64,000 bases of DNA from Tateyamaria sp. Alg231-49 (GCF_900143535.1 NZ_FRFA01000003.1:62001-126000); one strand, 5' to 3'; counted from the stretch's first letter, positions 16,026 through 24,887 are shown. The notes: a model not told the origin generated them from the letters alone. Translations and numbers: made by a program.

Positions 16026-16832
16026 TCACCCGTCACGTTCCATGATCCATTCGACCTCAGGCGCGGGGACGAAACGCCATTTACGCAAAGGGCCTGCCAT
16101 CACGTTGAGGTAATACATGTCAAAGCCATATGGCGCACCACAAGGGTGGTGCCCACGCGGAACGCAGACCACGTCACCATCGTGCACGGCCATCGTTTCA
16201 TCCAGACTTCCATCATCCGTATAGACACGCTGGATGCCAAACCCGCTGGAGGGATTCAGCCGGTGATAATAGGTTTCCTCAAGATAGGTGATGCGGGGAA
16301 AGTCGTCTTCATCATGCCGGTGGCTTGGAAAGCTGGACCAGTGGCCGTTGGGCGTAAAGACCTCAGTGACCAGAAGGCTGTCAGCGTAGTCTTCGGCCTC
16401 CATGGCGATATTGTTGATATGGCGGGTGTTCGCGCCCTTGCCGCGTTCAGTCAGGGTGATGCCGTCGGGACCAATGCGGCGTGCCTTGTGCCCGCCTTTG
16501 CCGGGGGCTGAGCACACGGCGATCACGCAATCGGTCTCTGCCACGGCCTGCCAGTCGGTGCCGTTCGGCAAATATAGGCAATGGGGTGGGGTTTTTTCGA
16601 ACACATCCATCCGGTCGCCCAGCACACCCCAATCCTGCCCAGCACCTGTGATCTGAGCCTTGCCCTCCACCATGACAAGGATCACCTCGCGCTCGCCAGT
16701 CACTTCGCTGGCTGTGTCCCCCGCCCGCAGGCGATAGAGGCCAAATCCGACATAGCGCCACCCGGCGGACGCCGGTGTGATGTCATGCACCTTGCCGTGG
16801 GCGCCAAAGGGTTTTTTCAAAAGGTCGGTCAT
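16026..16832 (-). CDS. iolB: 5-deoxy-glucuronate isomerase (canonical IolB)
   Basis: A 268-aa bicupin isomerase that converts 5-deoxy-glucuronate into 2-deoxy-5-keto-D-gluconate. The N-terminus LLKKPFGAHGKVHDITPASAGWRYVG-type pattern and the C-terminal cupin FPSHRHDEDDFPRITYLEETYYH, GHHPCGAPYGFDMYYLNVMAG carry the metal-binding His/Glu set. It is the better match to IolB of the two family members in the window. It is in the transport operon, directly after the PhyH-type gene (12-bp gap) and before the regulator gene. ATG at 16832 with an AGAGAGCCC stretch upstream. Confidence 0.9.
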   Translation of the reverse strand: MTDLLKKPFGAHGKVHDITPASAGWRYVGFGLYRLRAGDTASEVTGEREVILVMVEGKAQITGAGQDWGVLGDRMDVFEKTPPHCLYLPNGTDWQAVAETDCVIAVCSAPGKGGHKARRIGPDGITLTERGKGANTRHINNIAMEAEDYADSLLVTEVFTPNGHWSSFPSHRHDEDDFPRITYLEETYYHRLNPSSGFGIQRVYTDDGSLDETMAVHDGDVVCVPRGHHPCGAPYGFDMYYLNVMAGPLRKWRFVPAPEVEWIMERDG

Positions 16833-16844
16833 GGGCTCTCTTGG

Positions 16845-17990
16845 TTATGGCAGTCGTCGGGCGTGGTTCTCAACAAGGGCAGTTTCGAATTCGGCTTCGC
16901 TCATGCCTTCATCCACTGCGCGGGCCAGAAGCTCTGCCTGACTTTCTGAGGCCAGCCCGCCAATGGGTGGGTCGGTATCAAGGTTGGTTGGGAATGGGTA
17001 TCCCTCGGCCGCAGCACCGATCGCAGCCGTGCGTGCCAAGCCTGTGAACCCCAGATCTCGCAGGGCAGGGAACAGGGCGCGGGCCATAGCGGTACGATCA
17101 ATCCGTTCCAACGTGCGCCCCATAGGAGAGCCGATCTGCATCAGGTTGGCCATGCGCTCGATATCCGCAGACCGATTGTCGCCTGCCGCGTGAAAAAGCG
17201 CTGGGTTAAAGAACAGTCCGTCGCCCTTTTCGAGCGGAAACTGCACGTGGTTTTTTTCGAAGGCGTCCCGGAACTCGGGCAATTGCATCGCAATGTAACC
17301 CGGCCCATAGCGCTGCGAATTGGGCAACAGTTTGGTAGGACCGCTTTCAACGGGCATGTCACAATGGGCAATTGCCCCTTGAAGGGTCAGCGCCGGTGAC
17401 AAGTGATGGGAGTGAACTGGGAAAGATTTTGCCTGATCTGCGGTCATGAAGCCAAGGTGATAGTCTCGGTGACAGGTCTGCGCCTTCCCACCGGGCCGGA
17501 CGAGGTTTACTTGCGTAGTCATCTGATACCACGGGCCAAGCCACGCCTCGCTGACGGCCGCGACGGATGGAGCAGCAAAGTAGCGGGCAAAGACGTCGGG
17601 CGCACGCAGGCACAATTTCTGAAGCGAATTCCAGATCCGGTCATTCGCTCCGCGTTCGCCGAAATGGTCCCCGCCGCTTGTGGAGGCTCTTTCGTCTGCA
17701 ATGATCTGTTCGAAAACAGCGGTCGCCTGATCGACGGCGTCCAGATCCGGAACAGCCCCCTTAAGTATGACGGCTCCGGACAGATCGCCTATGACCTGTG
17801 CCCATTCCGCCAGCAGCGCAGCCCTATCAGTTGGATTGTCCAGTGCGGCGTTCGTGTCCGCGGCGGAGTAGACGGGCAAGTTGCTCACAATTTCAGAGGC
17901 AAAACGGAGTTTGGACGCATCCAATGGTTCGGCAATCAGCGCTTTGAATTCGTCAATCTGGCAATCGGCTTCGGTGTAGTATCCCATCAT
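16845..17990 (-). CDS. Phytanoyl-CoA dioxygenase (PhyH) family protein in the inositol operon
   Basis: A 381-aa member of the PhyH group of Fe(II)/2-oxoglutarate oxygenases. The metal-binding HxD is in TCHRDYHLGF, and a distal His plus Arg follow in FFNPALFHAAGDNRSADIER, which is the usual facial triad and 2-oxoglutarate ligand pattern. It lies between iolG and iolB in the operon. It is not part of the standard inositol route. A role in O-demethylation of methyl-inositols, or hydroxylation, is conceivable but only inferred. The start could be the ATG at 17990 or the next one at 17987, which is better spaced from GAGGA. Confidence 0.8.
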   Translation of the reverse strand: MMGYYTEADCQIDEFKALIAEPLDASKLRFASEIVSNLPVYSAADTNAALDNPTDRAALLAEWAQVIGDLSGAVILKGAVPDLDAVDQATAVFEQIIADERASTSGGDHFGERGANDRIWNSLQKLCLRAPDVFARYFAAPSVAAVSEAWLGPWYQMTTQVNLVRPGGKAQTCHRDYHLGFMTADQAKSFPVHSHHLSPALTLQGAIAHCDMPVESGPTKLLPNSQRYGPGYIAMQLPEFRDAFEKNHVQFPLEKGDGLFFNPALFHAAGDNRSADIERMANLMQIGSPMGRTLERIDRTAMARALFPALRDLGFTGLARTAAIGAAAEGYPFPTNLDTDPPIGGLASESQAELLARAVDEGMSEAEFETALVENHARRLP

Positions 17991-17999
17991 TCCTCGTCT

Positions 18000-18992
18000 C
18001 TATCCGGGCAGCACAGCTTGTTTCGTCTCGACCGACGTCACTGCAGCCTCGGCAAGCTCCAATGCTTTCAATCCATCAAGACCCGTAGTCGGCATCGGGC
18101 TTTCATCGCCCAATGCCTGTACAAATGCTGCAATTTCGTTGGCGTAAGCCGCGACATAGCGGGTCATGAAGAAGTTCAGCAACGGCGGGCGGTGATAGCC
18201 CGTTGCATCCGCAATCTCTATGTTCGCCTCATGTTGGTTGCGCGCCGAAACAGATCCACCTGATCCATGGACCTCGATCCTCTGATCATAGCCGTAGGTG
18301 GCACGGCGCGAGTTGGTGATCGTGCACTGCTTGCCCGATGCCGTGGTCAGTATCACATTGGCACTGTCAAAATCGCCCAGCTTGCCGATTTCTGCATCCG
18401 TCAGAACAGATGCCGCGGCATAAACCGATGTGACCTCTTCGCCCAGCAGCCATCGCGCCACATCAAAATCATGGATCATCATGTCGCGAAAAATTCCACC
18501 GGACCGGGTGATGTAGTCGTAAGGGGGCGGTACGGGATCGCGCGAAGTGAGGTTGATCATCTCAACTTCACCTATCTTGCCATCATCAATCGCAGCTTTC
18601 ACCGCCATGAAGTCAGGATCAAAACGGCGATTGAACCCAAGCATCAGGCGACCGCCAACGGCATCGACTTTGGCCAGACAGGCGCGCACCCGTTCCACGT
18701 TCAGATCGATGGGCTTTTCGCAAAAGACGGCTTTGCCCGCGGCGGTAAACTGCTCGATCAGATCCGCGTGGGTGTCAGTGGGCGTACATATCACCACCGC
18801 GTCCACATCGTCCGAACCTGCAATCTGGTCGATCTCGCGGATGTCGCAGCCATATTGGGCACGCATCTGCTCGGCCATCTCGGCAAATGGTTCCGCCACG
18901 GCGACGAGTTCCGCCCCCGGGACAGAAGCAACGGCTTTGGCATGGACCTGTCCGATCCGGCCTGCACCGAGTATGGCCAGCCTCAGGGCCAT
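18000..18992 (-). CDS. iolG: Inositol 2-dehydrogenase
   Basis: A 330-aa NAD-dependent dehydrogenase oxidising myo-inositol to scyllo-inosose. Motifs: LAILGAGRIGQVHAKAVAS (Rossmann), FCEKPIDLN (EKP), MLGFNRRFDPDF, SGGIFRDMMIHDFDVARWL with the catalytic Asp/His, and TNSRRATYGYDQRIEVHG. This set fits IolG better than any of the other two dehydrogenases in the region. Its start overlaps the stop of the ABC ATPase gene by one base. It is followed by the PhyH-type dioxygenase gene. Confidence 0.9.
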   Translation of the reverse strand: MALRLAILGAGRIGQVHAKAVASVPGAELVAVAEPFAEMAEQMRAQYGCDIREIDQIAGSDDVDAVVICTPTDTHADLIEQFTAAGKAVFCEKPIDLNVERVRACLAKVDAVGGRLMLGFNRRFDPDFMAVKAAIDDGKIGEVEMINLTSRDPVPPPYDYITRSGGIFRDMMIHDFDVARWLLGEEVTSVYAAASVLTDAEIGKLGDFDSANVILTTASGKQCTITNSRRATYGYDQRIEVHGSGGSVSARNQHEANIEIADATGYHRPPLLNFFMTRYVAAYANEIAAFVQALGDESPMPTTGLDGLKALELAEAAVTSVETKQAVLPG

Positions 18993-19774
18993 CAGGTTGC
19001 AGTTTCCATATATTCTTCGCCTGTTTTTGCGCCGGTGATGTAGGACACCACGTCTTCACCCGAATAATCGCCGGTCTTGATATCGAGATTGGCGCAGATA
19101 CGGCCACGGCGGAACACGATGATCCGGTCCACAAGGTCAAAGACCTGACGCATGTTGTGCGAAACCAATATCAATGGTTCGCCCGCTTCCTTCAGCGTGC
19201 GAACGATGTTTTCCACCTGCGCCGTTTCCTGAACCCCGAGCGCAGCTGTCGGTTCGTCCATTATCGTGAGTTTGGAACTGAAAGACGCGGTCCGGGCAAT
19301 CGCCACACACTGGCGCTGCCCACCCGACATGCGTTCAATGGTGTTGCGGATGTTGGGGATCTTGACTCCGGTCCGTTCCAGCGCATCCATCGTGTCTTGC
19401 CGCATCGCCTTATAGTCCAGAACTCGGAACGGGCCGAGCCAGTCCCACTTGGTCTTTTCGCGGCCAAGGAACAAGTTGTCTGGCACGTCGAGGTGATCGG
19501 CCAAGGCCAGCGTCTGGAACACGGTTTCAATACCAGCTTCTCGCGCGTCCAGCGGGCCTGCAAAGTCCACTTCTTCGCCATAGAGCCAGACCTTGCCGCG
19601 CGTGCGTTGCTCAACCCCGGTGATTTGGCGCACGAACGTGGATTTCCCTGCGCCGTTGTCGCCCATGATCGCCACGTGCTCGCCACGCTTGAGCTCGAAA
19701 TTCGCACCTTCTAGTGCGTGAACGCCGCCGTAGTGTTTGGTCAGGTCTTCTGTTTTCAGAACGATGTCACTCAT
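18992..19774 (-). CDS. Sugar ABC transporter ATP-binding protein (inositol-type)
   Basis: A 260-aa single-domain ATPase: Walker A GDNGAGKSTF, signature RMSGGQRQCVAIAR, and Walker B LTIMDEPTAAL, followed by the H-loop LILVSHNMRQVF. Single-domain ATPases of this length, like FrcA, work with a carbohydrate-type permease and periplasmic binding protein in alphaproteobacteria. It sits between permease and iolG, so inositol uptake is the likely role. ATG at 19774 preceded by GAGGAGGG. Confidence 0.92.
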   Translation of the reverse strand: MSDIVLKTEDLTKHYGGVHALEGANFELKRGEHVAIMGDNGAGKSTFVRQITGVEQRTRGKVWLYGEEVDFAGPLDAREAGIETVFQTLALADHLDVPDNLFLGREKTKWDWLGPFRVLDYKAMRQDTMDALERTGVKIPNIRNTIERMSGGQRQCVAIARTASFSSKLTIMDEPTAALGVQETAQVENIVRTLKEAGEPLILVSHNMRQVFDLVDRIIVFRRGRICANLDIKTGDYSGEDVVSYITGAKTGEEYMETAT

Positions 19775-19786
19775 GTCAGGCCCTCC

Positions 19787-20860
19787 TCAAGCTCGGTTTC
19801 TCTGTCGGTACTGGTCGAGTACAACCGCCGCTATGATGATGCTGCCCATCGCCATTAGCTGATAAGAGCCATCAAGTTTGATATACGTAAAACCAGACCG
19901 GATGACCCCGAGCACCATCGCGCCGAGCACCGTGCCGATGATGGACCCGCGTCCGCCTTGCAGGCTAATACCGCCAATCACGGCCATAGCAATCGCAAAC
20001 AGCTCGTAAAACTCACCCATCCCCGCCTGCGCAGTGGAGGCTTTGGAGCTGAGCACGATACCAGCAAAAGCCGCCAGCATCGATGCGATCATGTAAACCA
20101 TCACCTTGTGACGCTTCACGTTGATCCCCGACATACGGGCCGCTTCTTCGTTCGACCCGATGGCGTATGTGTGCTTGCCGTAGACCGTGAAGCTCATGAT
20201 TATTTGGAAGATGATGGCCAGCACGATGAACCAGACCACAGGCATCATACCCGATCCGATAAATGCGAACTGTTCAGTAGGGAATGAAATCGGGTTACCG
20301 CCTGACCACCACAGGGCGATTCCCCGACAAATGAGAAACATGCCGAGCGTGGCGATAAAGGGCGGGATGCGCAGATAGGCAATAAAGGTGCCATTAATGG
20401 CCCCGATACAGGCGCCAAACGCTAAACCGACCACCACAGGTATCATGACCGGAAGGTCCATAGCCCATGGCCCAAAGAGGGCCTTGGGATTGGGTTGCCC
20501 GTTAACCAATTCGGTTTGCCCAAAACTCATCGCAACCATCGCCGTTGCCGCCACCAGCGGACCGGATGACAGGTCAATACCAGCTGTAATGATGACCTGC
20601 GTCACACCAAGGGCGATGATACCGATGATCGCCACCTGCAGAATGATGATCTGCAACCGGGCTTCATTGAATATGCTGTCAAAGCGGTCCTTCGTATCAA
20701 ACAGGAAGCTCTGACCGCGCATGTAGGGGGCTGTCTGGCCGATAATCTCGAAGACGACAATGATGATGACCAGCGCCAGAAGGATGTTCAGTTCATTGGG
20801 CCATGATCGTTTGGATTTGTCGAAGGTCAGACCGCCGGTTCCGTGGCTGGTATCTGCCAT
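19787..20860 (-). CDS. Sugar ABC transporter permease (inositol-type)
   Basis: A 357-aa permease of the RbsC/FrcC type with many hydrophobic segments, including LNILLALVIIIVVFEIIGQ near the N-terminus, GIDLSSGPLVAATAMVAM and a C-terminal GGRGSIIGTVLGAMVLGVI. The conserved GIDLS motif of the carbohydrate uptake transporter-2 group is present. It is 12 bp upstream of the ATPase gene in the same operon, and works with the periplasmic protein encoded before it. ATG at 20860 with GGGAGG. Confidence 0.92.
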   Translation of the reverse strand: MADTSHGTGGLTFDKSKRSWPNELNILLALVIIIVVFEIIGQTAPYMRGQSFLFDTKDRFDSIFNEARLQIIILQVAIIGIIALGVTQVIITAGIDLSSGPLVAATAMVAMSFGQTELVNGQPNPKALFGPWAMDLPVMIPVVVGLAFGACIGAINGTFIAYLRIPPFIATLGMFLICRGIALWWSGGNPISFPTEQFAFIGSGMMPVVWFIVLAIIFQIIMSFTVYGKHTYAIGSNEEAARMSGINVKRHKVMVYMIASMLAAFAGIVLSSKASTAQAGMGEFYELFAIAMAVIGGISLQGGRGSIIGTVLGAMVLGVIRSGFTYIKLDGSYQLMAMGSIIIAAVVLDQYRQRNRA

Positions 20861-20935
20861 GCTAGCCTCCCGCTAATGTGAAGAAGTTAGAGCGGTGCGT
20901 CGCCGCACCGCTCAAAATCAGTGCCGTTCAGGCAC

Positions 20936-21874
20936 TTAGTTTTTTTCCAGGAAATCGCCCATGTTCTCAGGCGTAACCAGAACGAACGGAATGTAGACTT
21001 TGCTGTCCACATCTTCGCCCGCGACCAACTTGAGCGCAGCATCGATCGAACCGGTGCCCTGACCCACGGAGTCCTGGAACACGGTGACGTCATAGTCACC
21101 TGCGGCCATCACAACCAACGCGTCCTGAGAGGCATCAACACCGCCGACCTGAACGCTTGCCATGTCCATCCCGGCGGCTTTCATCGCCTGGATCGCACCG
21201 ATCGCCATTTCGTCGTTGTTGGCCAGCACGAAGTCAAACGGCTCACCGGAAGACATCCAGTTGGTCATAAGGTCCTGGGCTTCATCGCGCGACCAGTTCG
21301 CAGGCTGCTCATCGATGATTTCCATAAAGTTACACATGTCCATGCCGATGACATCGTAGACGTCCTTGGAACGCTGAACCGCAGCCTGGTTCGACAGCTG
21401 ACCGTTCATCAGGTAGCCACGTGCGCTGTTGCCTTTGCCCGCTGCGCGCAGGTTTTTGCACACTTCGAAGGCCGACAGAGTGCCGGATTCAATTTCGTTC
21501 GACGCCACGAAGGCCTGAGTTGGCGGCAGTTCGTTCACGTTGTCTGGCTCACGGTTCACATAAACCAGCGGCACATTCCCAGCAGCCGCAGAAACAGCCG
21601 CACCGGCAGATGTATCAACGATGTTCACGATGATCGCGTCCACACCGTTGGCAACAAAGTCTTTCACCTGGTCGATTTGCTTAGCAAGGTCGTCGCTTGC
21701 ATCAACTTGCTGGTAGGACAGGCCGTCAATGGTGCCTGCATATTCTACCATGCCAGTCCGCAAAACGGTCAGCCAGTTGTCGTCGAACCGTGAAAAGGTT
21801 GCGCCGATTTCCTGTGCCAATGCACCAGTTGCAGTCATCGCCACCAAACTGGCGGCCACTAGAGTATTTTTCAT
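20936..21874 (-). CDS. Sugar ABC transporter substrate-binding protein (inositol-type)
   Basis: A 312-aa periplasmic binding protein of the RbsB/type I fold. A signal peptide MKNTLVAASLVAMTATGALA leads to mature QEIGATFSRFDDNW. The ligand pocket pattern includes VNIVDTSAGAAVSAAAG, LANNDEMAIGAIQAM and VGGVDASQDALVVMAAG. I start at the ATG at 21874 behind GGGAGG, dropping 11 upstream codons. The gene is the second of the operon. Transport of an inositol is inferred from the neighbours. Confidence 0.92.
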   Translation of the reverse strand: MKNTLVAASLVAMTATGALAQEIGATFSRFDDNWLTVLRTGMVEYAGTIDGLSYQQVDASDDLAKQIDQVKDFVANGVDAIIVNIVDTSAGAAVSAAAGNVPLVYVNREPDNVNELPPTQAFVASNEIESGTLSAFEVCKNLRAAGKGNSARGYLMNGQLSNQAAVQRSKDVYDVIGMDMCNFMEIIDEQPANWSRDEAQDLMTNWMSSGEPFDFVLANNDEMAIGAIQAMKAAGMDMASVQVGGVDASQDALVVMAAGDYDVTVFQDSVGQGTGSIDAALKLVAGEDVDSKVYIPFVLVTPENMGDFLEKN

Positions 21875-21951
21875 TTGGTTTCCTCCCAAAGTTGGTGTCC
21901 GGCACACCTATTAACTCACCGGATCGCCCCTTACGGGGCACTTCATCCCAG

Positions 21952-22773
21952 CTATGCAGCAATCTCCTTCTGCAATTGCGAGGAAATGAAATTCATTGAT
22001 GTCCTGATGGCGTCTTCCAGCGAAGGGTGACGATGTATGTCAGGTGAAAAGCACTCGAACGAAAACGCTCCCTTATAACCAGCATCCCGCAGCGCCATGA
22101 TCTGATCGACATTTCCGAGGCGATCATTGGCGTCAATCAAAACGCGATGATCGTCCTCCATCTGCTCCACAGGCACATCGGCGTCGTTCACGCCAGATAT
22201 ATGCACTATTCCGGTTTGCCCCAGATAGAACGGACCTCCGCCGGACAAGGTGTGATGAAACGTGTCATGCACCAATCGAAAATAGGAATCTGCGCCCAGC
22301 GTTTCGATTGCAGCAACCAGCTCTACTTTGCTTCGCAGGGACGAGCGCGTAAATCCAAGCGGTTCGACTAGTGCCACCATGTTGGCGGTCTCTAGCAGCG
22401 GCAGGCATCCCTCAAGCGCATTTGCCAGATCATTCTGCCGTGATGCGGCATCAATACCGGTGCCGTCGTTGCATGGGATCAGGCTGATCGTTTCAGCCCC
22501 GGCCTCGACCGCCAAATCGATGAGCGCTCGCACGCCATCTGCGATGTCGCTTGTCCAGCGGTTGAAGGGATAGACCTGTGACAGCCCCAACAATCGTAGC
22601 CCGTGATCCTGAAGCTTCTGCCTGACGCATTCGACAGAACGTCCATCAAAGATCGGGCGTCCGAGATCATTGCGAAGCTCGACGCCAACCATTCCCAAAC
22701 GCGCTGCACTCTCGATGAATTCATCGATTGAAGCGTTGGCCATCGTGACTTGGTTCAACCCAAAGCCGAGCAT
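21952..22773 (-). CDS. TIM-barrel sugar isomerase/epimerase, IolI-like
   Basis: A 273-aa xylose-isomerase-like TIM barrel starting MLGFGLNQVTMANASIDEF, with metal-ligand segments MVALVEPLGF, YFRLVHDTFHH, IVHISGVND and FSFECFS. It is the first gene of the transport operon and begins 88 bp downstream of the operator at 22861-22878. It resembles the inosose isomerase IolI group more than the other TIM-barrel gene at 12852. Interconversion of inosose isomers (for D-chiro or scyllo forms) is the likely role, but unproven. Confidence 0.78.
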   Translation of the reverse strand: MLGFGLNQVTMANASIDEFIESAARLGMVGVELRNDLGRPIFDGRSVECVRQKLQDHGLRLLGLSQVYPFNRWTSDIADGVRALIDLAVEAGAETISLIPCNDGTGIDAASRQNDLANALEGCLPLLETANMVALVEPLGFTRSSLRSKVELVAAIETLGADSYFRLVHDTFHHTLSGGGPFYLGQTGIVHISGVNDADVPVEQMEDDHRVLIDANDRLGNVDQIMALRDAGYKGAFSFECFSPDIHRHPSLEDAIRTSMNFISSQLQKEIAA

Positions 22774-23180
22774 CTCTCTCCCTGTCTGTCCGCTGGTTTG
22801 TCCTGCGAGTCTTCTTGCGCTGTCAGACTGCGTTCAACGCACGGCCCACGTCAACAGATTTTTGCAATCGGTTGCAAAAATGTTCGAACACCCAAACTTT
22901 TCCCGTAAATCCGGAATGATTTGCAAAGATATTCGAGGGGGTTACGGAGCAAGCGGGCCACCCGCCTTTTCCCGAGGTAATGTTCAAAAGAGTGCCACGA
23001 GTGCTGGAATCGGTAAATGCTTGCGCTTCCTAGCCAATGGCTTCCGCCAATCGCCCTTCAGTAAGATCGCTGGTCGGCGGGTGACACGGCACAGGCTTGG
23101 GCAGTCAATAGTATGACCGACCGTGCAATTGGAATCAGAGAGTTTCTACTGTCTGCAGAACGTATATGCCCGATGGCTTG
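22774..23180. other. 407-bp gap holding the transport operon's control region
   Basis: Contains the LacI-type operator at 22861-22878 and AT-rich leader sequence before the isomerase gene. The rest, toward the 3' end of the hpaH gene, has stop-rich frames, and I see no RNA gene or IS end. Confidence 0.5.
22861..22878. promoter_or_regulatory. LacI-type operator of the inositol transport operon
   Basis: TTTGCAATCGGTTGCAAA, identical over all 18 bases to the operator at 11686-11703, including the asymmetrical TCGG centre. It lies 88 bp upstream of the operon's first ATG (22773) and is preceded in both places by CAGATT. Probably bound by the LacI-type protein encoded at the end of the same operon. 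Confidence 0.85.
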
Positions 23181-23981
23181 TCAGGCAAATGCGATCGAGA
23201 CGCCACCAAACGGCCCGAAGTCAGCGTGAATTTGGGTCTCGCTTGGGCACTCTATGGGCCGGATAAAACTGCCGGACAAAATGACATTGCCGGGCTCAAT
23301 CTTCTGCCCGTATTGCGCCATGCGTTGCGCCAGCCAGACCACGCTTTGGACCGGGTCGTTCAACACGCCGGCGCCAAATCCCGTTTCTTCAACCTCACCA
23401 TTCCGCGTCGTAATCGCCCCGACCCAACGCAGATCAAACGCATCCACTGCATGCCTTTGCGGTCCAAGAACGATCCCGGCATTCGCCGCATTGTCGCTGA
23501 TCGTATCAAAAACCGAACGCGTCTTTCCTGACTCCGGGTCGGCGCGCAAAATTCTTGTATCGAGGATCTCGATCGAAGGCGCGACATATGCAGTTGCCGC
23601 GATCACGTCCTCTCGTTTCACATCGACGCCTCCGATGGCGTCTTTCATGACAAAGGCGATCTCTGCCTCGATGCGCGGCTGGATGAAACGCCCTTTGGGC
23701 ACAGTGCTGTCGTGCTCAAATACCATGTCGTCAAACAGGATACCGCTGTCTGGAATGTCGATGTTCAGGGCGTATTGCATCGCCTTGGAGGTCAACCCGA
23801 TCTTCCAGCCGACTACTTTGCGCCCTTCGGCCAATTTGGCGCTGTAAATCGCATTTTGAACTTCATAGGCGTCCTGCATGCCCATTTCGGGGTGCCGCAG
23901 CGTCAACAGGCCGATCTGTTGCCCAGTCTTTTCCGCATTGAGCAAATCGGAGGCGGCGCGGGCGTGGTCTTGCGGTGTCAC
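23181..23981 (-). CDS. hpaH: 2-oxo-hept-4-ene-1,7-dioate hydratase
   Basis: A 266-aa hydratase of the FAH/HpaH group. Features: VVGWKIGLTSKAMQ, IEAEIAFVMKD with the acidic metal ligands, and ILSGSFIRPIECPSET at the end. It hydrates the product of the ring-cleavage and decarboxylation sequence in homoprotocatechuate breakdown. The start is a GTG at 23981 that overlaps the HpaG-like gene's stop by four bases (GTGA). The operon order is hpaE, hpaD, hpaG-like, hpaH, which supports the assignment. No HpaI aldolase is in the window. Confidence 0.85.
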   Translation of the reverse strand: MTPQDHARAASDLLNAEKTGQQIGLLTLRHPEMGMQDAYEVQNAIYSAKLAEGRKVVGWKIGLTSKAMQYALNIDIPDSGILFDDMVFEHDSTVPKGRFIQPRIEAEIAFVMKDAIGGVDVKREDVIAATAYVAPSIEILDTRILRADPESGKTRSVFDTISDNAANAGIVLGPQRHAVDAFDLRWVGAITTRNGEVEETGFGAGVLNDPVQSVVWLAQRMAQYGQKIEPGNVILSGSFIRPIECPSETQIHADFGPFGGVSIAFA

Positions 23982-24832
23982 AGAACTTCGTCCGCGATTG
24001 TGTTGCGAAGTGTTCCTATTGTGCTGGCCTCAATCTCAACCACATCACCCGGAACCAGATATTTAGGCGGATCGAGGCGAGCGCCCGATCCTGTGGGCGT
24101 GCCCGTGATAATTATATCCCCCGGTTGCAGCGTCATAAATGTCGAGATGTATTCGATCTGACGACGGATCGGGTGCATCATCCGAGAGACCACATCGTCC
24201 TGGCGCACTTCGCCGTTGACCCGCGTGATGATGCGGCAGTCATCCAGTTGTGCTGCGTCCGTGAACGGGACCAGCCAAGGGCCAATCGCGGCCGACTTGT
24301 CCCAATTTTTGCCTTGGGTCACGTTGAATTTGGCATGGCGCACCCAGTCACGGATCGTGCCTTCGTTGCAGATGGTCAGGGCGGCGATGTGGTCATATGC
24401 ATCGCTTTGCGCAATCCGCCGCCCGCCTTTGCCGATGACGACGGAAACTTCGCCCTCATAGTCCAGTTGTGGGCTTTCAGGCGGCCGGATCAGGGGCTGT
24501 TCATGCCCTGTAAATCCGGAGGCGAAACGCGGAAACAGAGACATGTACTTTGGCTGATCGCTGCCATCTTTGTACTCGGCATTACGGTCAGGGAAATTGA
24601 CGCCGACGCACAGGATACGAGGTGCGTTTGGCAGCACCATTTCATAGGTCAGATCGGTGTGTGTGACCGGTTTGGCAGAAGCCAAAGCCTCAAGCGTTTC
24701 CAGCCCCCCTGCCCGCACTGCATCCAGCAGCGTGGGCCACTGCGGCGATTTACCATTCAGCGCGATGCCACCCCCGTCGGTGATCGCACCGTAGACGCTC
24801 TGACCGTTGTCAGACCACGTTCCAAATCTCAT
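23978..24832 (-). CDS. hpaG: Fumarylacetoacetate hydrolase family protein, HpaG-like
   Basis: A 284-aa single FAH-fold domain: MRFGTWSDNGQSVYGAI at the start, LDYEGEVSVVIGKGGR with the acidic metal ligands, and GDIIITGTPTGSGARL at the end. HpaG catalyses isomerisation and decarboxylation in the homoprotocatechuate pathway. The E. coli enzyme has two such domains in one chain, while this protein has one, so it might be only one half of the function. I start at ATG 24832 with GGAAGGA upstream rather than the TTG at 24847. The assignment depends on the neighbouring hpaD and hpaE. Confidence 0.8.
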   Translation of the reverse strand: MRFGTWSDNGQSVYGAITDGGGIALNGKSPQWPTLLDAVRAGGLETLEALASAKPVTHTDLTYEMVLPNAPRILCVGVNFPDRNAEYKDGSDQPKYMSLFPRFASGFTGHEQPLIRPPESPQLDYEGEVSVVIGKGGRRIAQSDAYDHIAALTICNEGTIRDWVRHAKFNVTQGKNWDKSAAIGPWLVPFTDAAQLDDCRIITRVNGEVRQDDVVSRMMHPIRRQIEYISTFMTLQPGDIIITGTPTGSGARLDPPKYLVPGDVVEIEASTIGTLRNTIADEVL

Positions 24833-24887
24833 CCGATGTCCTTCCAAACGGCGCCGCAGCTTTTGATCTCGTTCATTTTAAAACCTA

